Source: Aliarcobacter butzleri (GTDB taxonomy: Bacteria; Campylobacterota; Campylobacteria; Campylobacterales; Arcobacteraceae). Taken from it: a DNA stretch of 5,081 nt. The translations under genes and the position numbers were made by a program. The DNA is taken from the NCBI GenBank assembly GCA_012522985.1, contig JAAYJJ010000073.1, positions 1-5,081 on the forward strand, read 5' to 3'. Of this stretch, positions 1-5,081 are shown piece after piece (position 1 is the stretch's first letter; every line of letters begins with the position of its first letter). The notes below the pieces were generated by a model, which worked only from the letters and a program-made list of their open reading frames with translations, was not told the origin of the DNA and did not search any database.

Positions 1-1474
1 ATAAAGAGAGGTTTTCTTTATTTGGGTTAAACCATCTATTTATCATATTTTCCATAGCCTGATCTATCGTTTGTTTTTTAACTTTGGTCTTTTCTAGACT
101 CTTTTCATCCACCAAACCTAGCTTATATCCATACTCCATAAGTCTAATATCTGCATTTTCTTCTCTTAAAAGAAGTCTATATTCAGCCCTACTTGTAAAC
201 ATTCTATATGGTTCATTTGTCCCTTTTGTAACAAGATCATCTATAAGTACTCCTATATACGCCTCATCTCTTCTTAATACAAAAGGATCTTTTTCATCTA
301 TAGAAAGCACCGCATTAATAGATGCCATTAGCCCTTGAGCTGCTGCTTCTTCATAGCCTGTTGTGGCATTGATTTGTCCAGCAAGATAGAGGTTTTTAAC
401 CTCTTTACACTCTAGGGTATGCCTTAACTCCAAAGGATCAACAAAATCATACTCTATAGCATATCCATACCTTACAATTTTAGCATTTTCTAGCCCTTTT
501 ACAGAGTGGATCATATCAGCTTGTACATCAACTGGCAAAGATGAACTAAGCCCGTTTATATAGTACTCTTGACACTGTGCAGTTTGAGGCTCTAAAAATA
601 TCTGATGTCTTTCTTTATCTTTAAAACGGTTGATTTTATCTTCAACACTAGGACAATACCGTGGCCCTAGTCCTTCTATTTGTCCTGTAAACATAGGTGC
701 ACGGTAGAAGTTATTAGAGATGATTTTATGAGTCTTTTCGTTGGTATATGTAACATAACATGGATATTGTGTGGGATGAAAGTTGTTTTTATCAGTAGCA
801 AAAGAAAATGGTACTGGTTTCTCATCGCCACTGTGAATTTCCATAATACTAAAATCAATACTTTTAGCATCTAGTCTTGATGGTGTTCCTGTTTTTAATC
901 TTCCTACATTTAGTCCAAGCTCTCTTAAAGAGTCACTTAGTGTTGTTGATGGTGCTTCCCATGCTCTTCCTGCTACTAGCTTTGTTTGTCCTATATGTAC
1001 AAGTCCTTTCATAAATGTGCCAACTGTTAAAATAGTCTTTTTAGCAAAAAACTCCAATCCTAGCTTTGTTCTAACTCCGCTTACAACTTTATTTTTGTGG
1101 ATCAAACTTGCTACTTCATCTTGAAAAATATCTAAATTTGGAGTCTTAAAACATACCTCTTTCATATAGAGTTTATATTGATCCATATCTATTTGAGCTC
1201 TACTTCCTTGAACAGCCGCACCTTTACTTGCATTGAGCAGTCTAAACTGTATCCCAGTAGCATCTGTACATTTTGCCATCTCTCCGCCTAGAGCATCTAT
1301 CTCTTTTACTAGATGACCTTTTGCTAGCCCTCCAATAGCAGGATTGCAACTAGCTGCTCCTATTTGTTCTACAAGCATAGTAATAAGCAATGTTTTTTTA
1401 CCCATTCTAGCACTTGCAAGAGCCGCTTCTATACCTGCATGTCCTCCACCAACTACAATAATTTCATAATCCAC
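1..1474 (-). CDS. mnmG: tRNA uridine-5-carboxymethylaminomethyl modification enzyme MnmG (GidA), C-terminus outside window
   Basis: MnmG is an FAD protein that works with the GTPase MnmE to add a (carboxymethyl)aminomethyl group to the wobble uridine of certain tRNAs, in the cytoplasm. The 491 visible codons are open throughout. They show the N-terminal dinucleotide fold [10 protein letters not shown] (residues 9-18), CNPAIGG (43-49) with Cys43, GRLKTGTP (191-198), [11 protein letters not shown] with Cys274, and [17 protein letters not shown] (365-381). Cys43 and Cys274 match the two conserved cysteines of the family (Cys47 and Cys277 in E. coli). The start is GTG at 1474: an in-frame TAA lies directly upstream (1475-1477), the first in-frame ATG would delete the FAD motif, and GGAG at 1484-1487 sits nine bases before it. 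The family is usually about 620-630 residues, so roughly the last 130, the tRNA/MnmE-contacting region, are missing. Two signature positions differ from E. coli: Ala370 and Ser385, both Gly there. Divergent from ribE. Confidence 0.97.
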   Translation of the reverse strand, partial: MDYEIIVVGGGHAGIEAALASARMGKKTLLITMLVEQIGAASCNPAIGGLAKGHLVKEIDALGGEMAKCTDATGIQFRLLNASKGAAVQGSRAQIDMDQYKLYMKEVCFKTPNLDIFQDEVASLIHKNKVVSGVRTKLGLEFFAKKTILTVGTFMKGLVHIGQTKLVAGRAWEAPSTTLSDSLRELGLNVGRLKTGTPSRLDAKSIDFSIMEIHSGDEKPVPFSFATDKNNFHPTQYPCYVTYTNEKTHKIISNNFYRAPMFTGQIEGLGPRYCPSVEDKINRFKDKERHQIFLEPQTAQCQEYYINGLSSSLPVDVQADMIHSVKGLENAKIVRYGYAIEYDFVDPLELRHTLECKEVKNLYLAGQINATTGYEEAAAQGLMASINAVLSIDEKDPFVLRRDEAYIGVLIDDLVTKGTNEPYRMFTSRAEYRLLLREENADIRLMEYGYKLGLVDEKSLEKTKVKKQTIDQAMENMINRWFNPNKENLSL

Positions 1475-1504
1475 TTATTTTTTCTCCAACATTAACTTAA
1501 ATTA

Positions 1505-1513
1505 TGCTATTAT
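1505..1513 (+). promoter_or_regulatory. ribE: Predicted extended -10 promoter of ribE
   Basis: TGC followed by TATTAT (1508-1513) forms an extended -10 element (TGN plus hexamer) with one mismatch to TATAAT. No convincing -35 box is seen 16-18 bases upstream. The start point would be near 1520, giving a leader of only about 18 bases with a weak purine-rich ribosome binding region (AAGAGA). A leader this short leaves no room for an FMN riboswitch. Confidence 0.5.
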
Positions 1514-1514
1514 A
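1509..1514 (-). promoter_or_regulatory. mnmG: Predicted -10 box of the mnmG promoter
   Basis: Read on the minus strand this is a perfect TATAAT, preceded by GGA and a run of seven T. That fits the -10-dominated, T-rich promoters of Campylobacterota, where a recognisable -35 box is usually absent. Transcription would begin near 1502 and leave a leader of about 28 bases containing the GGAG ribosome binding site. It overlaps the predicted ribE -10 box. Predicted only from sequence. Confidence 0.55.
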
Positions 1515-1537
1515 TCCAAAAAAATTTAAGAGAAAAG

Positions 1538-2152
1538 ATGTTTACTGGATTAATTCGAGAAATTGCACAAGTTAAAAGCTTTGCAAACAATAAACTTTCT
1601 ATCTACTCCAAGTACCCTGCAAAACTTGGTGATTCTATAGCTATTAATGGTGCTTGTTTAACTGTAGTTGAGGTGGGTAGTGATTATTTTAGTGTAGAAC
1701 TATCTCCAGAGTCCCAAAAACTCCTAGCTATTGAGAATTATAAAAACGAAGTACATATAGAACCTGCTATGATGATGGGTGATAGATTTGAAGGACATAT
1801 CGTTCAAGGACATGTAGATACTTTGGCAAAAATCACTAAAATCATACAAAATGGAAATAGTATAGACTTTTATATGCAAATACCAAAAGAGTTTATAAAG
1901 TTTGTAGTTCCTAAAGGATCTATTACTATTGATGGAGTGAGTTTAACCGTAAATGATGTATTTAGTGATAGTTTTAGACTTACTATTATACCGCATACCA
2001 TAAAAAATACTATTTTTAAAAACTATCAAGTAGGTACAAAAGTCAATGTAGAAACAGATATGTTTGCAAGATATGTTTATCATATATTTAAACCATCAGA
2101 TAAAGATAAGCTTTCATGGGAAAATATAGATAAAATCATGGCAAATTACTAA
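1538..2152 (+). CDS. ribE: Riboflavin synthase, alpha subunit
   Basis: Riboflavin synthase converts two molecules of 6,7-dimethyl-8-ribityllumazine into riboflavin and a pyrimidinedione, the last step of vitamin B2 synthesis, in the cytoplasm. The 204-residue length fits the family. Two tandem lumazine-binding beta-barrel domains are visible. Domain one (about 1-86) opens with MFTGLI and has SIAINGACLTV (33-43) with Cys40. Domain two (about 87-184) opens with GHIVQGHVD (86-94) and has GSITIDGVSLTVN (127-139), IPHT (151-154) and NVETDMFARYV (170-180). Phe2 and the catalytic-region Cys, Ser and Asp positions are kept. The repeat of the 'I-x-G-x-x-LTV' motif in the two halves shows the internal duplication. 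The last 20 residues form a charged tail of the kind that mediates trimer contacts in the family. ATG at 1538 is fixed by the obligatory MFTG start. First gene of a probable two-gene operon. Called ribC in E. coli-style naming. Confidence 0.96.
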   Translation: MFTGLIREIAQVKSFANNKLSIYSKYPAKLGDSIAINGACLTVVEVGSDYFSVELSPESQKLLAIENYKNEVHIEPAMMMGDRFEGHIVQGHVDTLAKITKIIQNGNSIDFYMQIPKEFIKFVVPKGSITIDGVSLTVNDVFSDSFRLTIIPHTIKNTIFKNYQVGTKVNVETDMFARYVYHIFKPSDKDKLSWENIDKIMANY

Positions 2153-2153
2153 A

Positions 2154-2159
2154 AGGAGG
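2154..2159 (+). promoter_or_regulatory. Strong ribosome binding site for the RodZ-like gene
   Basis: AGGAGG, followed by two further G, starts two bases after the ribE stop codon and five bases before the ATG at 2165. It is a near-perfect anti-16S match, much stronger than the AAGAGA region ahead of ribE. It fixes the start of the downstream gene and supports co-transcription with ribE. Confidence 0.85.
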
Positions 2160-2164
2160 GGATA

Positions 2165-3103
2165 ATGAGTGATTTTGAAAAGTTAAAAAGTATAGATATA
2201 GAAACTATATATCAAAAAACCTATATGTCACATCAAACTATAGAGTGTCTTTTTGATAAAAACTTTAAAAAACTAAATAAATTCAAAACTCTTGGATATA
2301 TTAAGATATTAGAAAAAGAGTTTAACTTAGACTTAAGCGAGTTTAAAGAAGAGGCTACAAGATTTTTTGACTCACAAGAAGAAGAGATGCAAAAACAACT
2401 TGATATGTATAAACCAGTATCAAATAAGCTTAATAAAAATATTATTATAGCTATAGGCTTTTTATCGCTTATTATTGTAGCATATCTTTTTGTTCCTTTT
2501 ACTAGTAGTAGCGATTATGAGGAAAAAATCGTAGCTAATACAGATATAACAAGCACTCAAAACTATGGTTCTAATGATAGTTTTCAACAAGTAGATAGTA
2601 GTATAAGTGATAATAGTGATAGTTATGTAGAAAATAGTGTTGATGATGAAAGTGTAGATAATACAAATGAAGAGTTAAACCAAGAAAAGAGTAATGATTC
2701 TTTAGAAGATAAAGTTGTAGATAGTACTAATTTAGATCTAAAAGAAACAACAATAAATGAAGAGATAATCCATCAAGATGAACAAATAGAGATAGAAAAA
2801 AACGATACTCAAAAAGTAATTTCTACTAAGGTTATAGTAGTTCCTCAAAAAGAACTTTGGCTAGGAGTTATTTATTTAGATGATTATTCCAAAAAAGATT
2901 ATTTAAGCAAACAACCAATAGAGCTAGATACATCAAGAAATCAGCTTATTTTAGCAGGACATGGACATCTAAAAGTTCACTTAGGCGATAAAGAAGAAGT
3001 TTTTGATGATGAAAATAGAATAAGATTTTTATATCAAGATGGGGAGTTTTTTCTTATCAATATGGCAAAATTTAAAGAGTTAAACAAAGGTAAAAACTGG
3101 TAA
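2165..3103 (+). CDS. Single-pass membrane protein with RodZ-like architecture
   Basis: I do not recognise a characterised gene. The 312-residue protein has four parts. Residues about 10-68 look like the degenerate helix-turn-helix domain of RodZ: 'IDIETIYQKTYMSHQTIE', then a 'KLNKFKTLGYIKILEKEFNLDL' stretch resembling the Gly-Tyr-(I/L) and closing helix of that fold. Residues 93-112 are one hydrophobic membrane segment preceded by Lys88 and Lys91, giving a cytoplasmic N-terminus. Residues about 113-220 are a low-complexity linker rich in Asp, Glu, Ser and Asn. Residues 222-312 form a compact C-terminal domain starting around 'ELWLGVIYLDD' and with 'QLILAGHGHLKVHLG', similar in layout to the periplasmic DUF4115 domain of RodZ. 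RodZ anchors MreB for rod-shape control, so a cell-shape or envelope role is possible but inferred. It follows ribE by 12 bp and ends in a hairpin terminator. No signal peptide or catalytic motif is seen. Confidence 0.7.
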   Translation: MSDFEKLKSIDIETIYQKTYMSHQTIECLFDKNFKKLNKFKTLGYIKILEKEFNLDLSEFKEEATRFFDSQEEEMQKQLDMYKPVSNKLNKNIIIAIGFLSLIIVAYLFVPFTSSSDYEEKIVANTDITSTQNYGSNDSFQQVDSSISDNSDSYVENSVDDESVDNTNEELNQEKSNDSLEDKVVDSTNLDLKETTINEEIIHQDEQIEIEKNDTQKVISTKVIVVPQKELWLGVIYLDDYSKKDYLSKQPIELDTSRNQLILAGHGHLKVHLGDKEEVFDDENRIRFLYQDGEFFLINMAKFKELNKGKNW

Positions 3104-3128
3104 AAGATAGGGGATTTCCTATCTTTTA
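3101..3128. terminator. Bidirectional hairpin terminator shared by two convergent genes
   Basis: TAAAAGATAGG (3101-3111) and CCTATCTTTTA (3118-3128) form a perfect 11-bp stem around a six-base loop. The left arm begins with the TAA stop of the RodZ-like gene and the right arm ends with the complement of the chemoreceptor's TAA stop. In both directions the stem ends in a short U run (four U) and is preceded by four A, as in bidirectional intrinsic terminators. The U run is short and part of the stem itself, so its efficiency is uncertain. Confidence 0.8.
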
Positions 3129-4499
3129 GAACTCTTTATTTTGTAAATCTTGTAAAATTTTATTTGCTACTATAGAGGTATTGTCCGATATTTGACTTAA
3201 ATCTTTAGATACTTCAAGGTTTGATTTAAGATTTTCTTCTAAAATATTTATTATATGGTCTATCTCTTTAGTATTGGAATTTTGCTCATGTGAAGCTTGG
3301 CTTACTTCTTTGATAAGCTCTATAGTTGATTGGATATTTGCATTTAGATTTTTATACCCTTCTATCATACTAAAAACTATATCTTTTCCTTCATTTGATT
3401 TTACTGATGCCTCTTCAACTAGATTTTTGATTTCACGTGCTGCTTCTGTACTTCTTGATGCTAGATTTCGCACCTCTGCTGCAACTACAGCAAAGCCCTT
3501 TCCTGCTTCACCTGCTGTTGCTGCTTCAACGGCAGCGTTAAGTGATAGAATATTGGTTTGAAAAGCTATCTCATCTATAATAGTAATAGAGTCATTAATA
3601 AGCTGAACTTTTGTAAAGATATCTTGCATAGATTCTGTTGTTTTATTTGCTAAGATTTGCCCCTCTTGTGAAGAGTTTGCAAGTTTAGTAGCCAGAGCCG
3701 ACATAGTTGAAGCTGTTGATGAGGTTGATTCTATACTTGATGTTACTCTTTGGACTATAGATGTTGTTTTTTCCAAACTATGTTGAGCTTCTAGTGAGGA
3801 GTTATTTAACTGTTTAACATTTTGACTTAGAATAGATGAAGTTTCTTGTAACTCTTGGCTATTTGATTGATTTTCACCAAGCATAGTTGTAATAGCATTT
3901 TTTAGTTCATTGATAGAGATTATTAGCTTATAAAAATCACCATTTTTATCTAGGTTATCTACTTTTAGATCTTTTTTATAGTTGTAGTTAATATACTCAT
4001 TTAAAACAGAGTTGATTTGATTAAAATGCTCTTTTGTAGTTGTAATCATATCATTTACCACATCTTTAAACTCCTCTAAGGAGTCATTTGAGGTACTATA
4101 TCTAATACTTTTATCATAAGAGCCATGTTTTACTTTTTCTAATATATCTTTTGCTTCAAGTATAAACTTTGCTTCTTGTTTGTTTTTTTCAAGTTGTTTT
4201 AACTCTCTTTGATCAATAATATCTTTTATCAAAGAGTATTCACTTGCAAGATTTGTATTTATATCAAAAGCTTGATTGGAATTATCCATATTTTCCAAAA
4301 ACTCTGCAAGTTTACTAGATAGATTTTTACCATTGATCCTCTCATCAACTTCATGGAAAATAAGCCCAATAGCAAGTATTATCAAGATAGCTTGTGCTAA
4401 AAAATTATCAACTAAAAATAGAGCAATCAAAGGTAAAATAATAATACCACCAATATGCATAACACTCATTCTAAAATACAAAGATCTAAACAGTGACAT
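3126..4499 (-). CDS. Methyl-accepting chemotaxis protein without a periplasmic sensor domain
   Basis: Chemoreceptor that would signal through CheW and CheA to steer flagellar rotation. In its 457 residues, two hydrophobic segments (about 13-30 and 33-48) are separated only by Asp31-Asn32, so they form a membrane hairpin with no periplasmic ligand domain. A coiled, charged linker follows, then two HAMP-like segments (about 113-155 and 162-207, each ending in an 'N-D/E-x-(I/K)' helix). The MCP signalling domain occupies about 215-450, with the hairpin tip [20 protein letters not shown] (312-331) then [19 protein letters not shown] possible methylation pair is Gln278-Glu279. The tip has Thr328 where E. 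coli Tsr has Arg388. No C-terminal CheR-tethering pentapeptide is present. The ATG is supported by AAGGA at 4506-4510, six bases upstream. Ligand unknown; sensing of energy state, membrane state or an internal signal is inferred from the topology. Converges on the RodZ-like gene. Confidence 0.94.
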   Translation of the reverse strand: MSLFRSLYFRMSVMHIGGIIILPLIALFLVDNFLAQAILIILAIGLIFHEVDERINGKNLSSKLAEFLENMDNSNQAFDINTNLASEYSLIKDIIDQRELKQLEKNKQEAKFILEAKDILEKVKHGSYDKSIRYSTSNDSLEEFKDVVNDMITTTKEHFNQINSVLNEYINYNYKKDLKVDNLDKNGDFYKLIISINELKNAITTMLGENQSNSQELQETSSILSQNVKQLNNSSLEAQHSLEKTTSIVQRVTSSIESTSSTASTMSALATKLANSSQEGQILANKTTESMQDIFTKVQLINDSITIIDEIAFQTNILSLNAAVEAATAGEAGKGFAVVAAEVRNLASRSTEAAREIKNLVEEASVKSNEGKDIVFSMIEGYKNLNANIQSTIELIKEVSQASHEQNSNTKEIDHIINILEENLKSNLEVSKDLSQISDNTSIVANKILQDLQNKEF

Positions 4500-4529
4500 A
4501 ACTAATCCTTAAAATAATATCTTTTTGAG

Positions 4530-4538
4530 ACTATATCA
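4530..4538 (-). promoter_or_regulatory. Predicted extended -10 promoter of the chemoreceptor gene
   Basis: On the minus strand this reads TGA followed by TATAGT, an extended -10 element with one mismatch to TATAAT. Upstream lies an A/T-rich tract with runs of A and T. Transcription would start near 4523 and give a leader of about 24 bases holding the AAGGA ribosome binding site. I see no clear sigma-54 (GG-N10-GC) element. A flagellar sigma-28 promoter cannot be ruled out, as TGATAT resembles its CGATAT-type -10. Confidence 0.4.
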
Positions 4539-4592
4539 TACTATTTATATTTTTTTCATTAATTAAACAACTCTCGAATATAATATATAGTT

Positions 4593-5081
4593 TTAGATGA
4601 GTTGTTGTTTAACAAACTCTTGATAGTGACCTTCTTTTAGTTCTAGTTCATTATGGCTACCACTTTGAACTAAAACTCCATCATCAAGTACATAGATTTT
4701 GGAAGCATTTTTAACAGTACTTAGCCTATGAGCTATAGTTATAACAGTTTTAGCTGCTAAAAATTCTTTTAAATCAAGAAAAAGTCTATTTTCAGTATAT
4801 ACATCAAGTGCTGATGTTGATTCATCAAATATTACAACACTTGGATTTGCTATAATCATTCTAGCTATGGATAATCTTTGCCTTTGTCCACCGCTAAGTC
4901 TTATACCCATCTTACCTACCATAGTATCAAGTCCATTTGGCATAGATAAAAGCATCTCATCAAGTTGAGCTATTTTTAAAGCCTTATAAATCTCCTCATC
5001 ACTTATATCATCTTTGCCCATGGTGATGTTAAATCTTAGAGTATTATTAAAAAGTATTGGCATCTGTAAGACTAAAAATAT
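4593..5081 (-). CDS. ABC transporter ATPase domain, exporter type, N-terminal part outside window
   Basis: C-terminal 162 residues of an ABC ATPase; the reading frame stays open to the right edge, so the true start lies outside and the Met at 5063 is internal. Counting from the first visible residue, the sequence shows the Q-loop Gln6 in 'VLQMPILFNNTLRFNIT', the signature LSGGQRQR (62-69), Walker B VVIFDE ending in the catalytic Glu87, the D-loop SALD (90-93) and the switch histidine in 'TIAHRLSTV' (His118). Walker A is not in the window. The 'LFNNTLRFNI' and 'AHRLSTVKNASKIYVLDDGVLVQSGSHNEL' patterns are typical of exporters in which a six-helix membrane domain is fused in front (MsbA, lipid or peptide exporter families). 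The fusion is inferred from the family, and the substrate cannot be told. Walker B continues as 'DESTSALD' where 'DEATSALD' is more usual, a tolerated change. It precedes the chemoreceptor in the same direction, separated by 93 bp. Confidence 0.93.
   Translation of the reverse strand: MFLVLQMPILFNNTLRFNITMGKDDISDEEIYKALKIAQLDEMLLSMPNGLDTMVGKMGIRLSGGQRQRLSIARMIIANPSVVIFDESTSALDVYTENRLFLDLKEFLAAKTVITIAHRLSTVKNASKIYVLDDGVLVQSGSHNELELKEGHYQEFVKQQLI

Noticed and set aside
84..338. Plus-strand open frame of 84 codons
   Set aside because: It lies antisense to the clearly coding mnmG, its product is Ser/Leu/Ile-rich without a recognisable motif, and no ribosome binding site precedes it.
676..874. 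Two overlapping open frames, one on each strand, of 64 codons
   Set aside because: Both fall inside mnmG in non-coding frames; the true frame here reads through to the conserved GPRYCPS motif.
3274..3561. Plus-strand open frame of 95 codons
   Set aside because: It is the antisense shadow of the conserved chemoreceptor signalling domain.
4276..4512. Plus-strand open frame of 78 codons
   Set aside because: It is antisense to the N-terminal part of the chemoreceptor, its hydrophobic look mirrors the membrane segments, and it has no ribosome binding site.
4500..4592. 93-bp gap between the ABC gene and the chemoreceptor as a site for a small RNA or small gene
   Set aside because: It contains A/T-rich promoter-like sequence, a TTAATTAA palindrome at 4559-4566 and the chemoreceptor ribosome site, but no open frame with a start and ribosome site and no stable fold beyond the weak repeat above.
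4566..4606. Inverted repeat AACAACTC / GAGTTGTT at the end of the ABC gene as a terminator
   Set aside because: The stem is only 8 bp with a 25-base loop, and the minus strand continues TAATTAATG rather than with a U run. It could be a weak terminator but I cannot support it.
4593..5063. Reading the ABC gene as a complete 156-residue protein starting at 5063
   Set aside because: The frame is open upstream to the window edge and the upstream residues include the Q-loop glutamine; Walker A is absent, so the gene is cut by the window, not short.

Overview
This is an AT-rich stretch of chromosome with ordinary housekeeping and membrane genes. The Leu/Ile/Lys/Asn-rich proteins, heavy use of ATA and AGA codons, short gaps and the style of the MnmG, riboflavin synthase and chemoreceptor sequences point to Campylobacterota (the former Epsilonproteobacteria). 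An Arcobacter-like genus is my best guess. That placement is inference from protein style, not from a marker gene. No mobile element, CRISPR array, tRNA, rRNA or phage gene was found.

Layout from left to right. On the minus strand, positions 1-1474 hold the first 491 codons of mnmG (tRNA wobble-uridine modification), which runs off the left edge and starts with GTG. A 63-bp divergent spacer carries back-to-back promoters whose -10 boxes overlap. On the plus strand come ribE (riboflavin synthase, 1538-2152) and, 12 bp later with a strong ribosome binding site, a 312-residue single-pass membrane protein with RodZ-like architecture (2165-3103). The next gene converges on it: a 457-residue methyl-accepting chemotaxis protein on the minus strand (3126-4499). 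Between the two converging genes lies one perfect hairpin whose arms contain both stop codons. On the far right, also minus strand, is the C-terminal ATPase part of an exporter-type ABC transporter (4593-5081), which runs off the right edge.

The genes do not form one pathway. ribE and the RodZ-like gene look co-transcribed. The chemoreceptor appears to have its own promoter in the 93-bp gap after the ABC gene. I see no convincing new biological system. The points most worth a second look are the shared -10 region, the stop-codon-containing bidirectional terminator, the RodZ-like protein with its long acidic linker, the chemoreceptor lacking any periplasmic domain, and two small-residue substitutions in an otherwise glycine-rich signature of MnmG.
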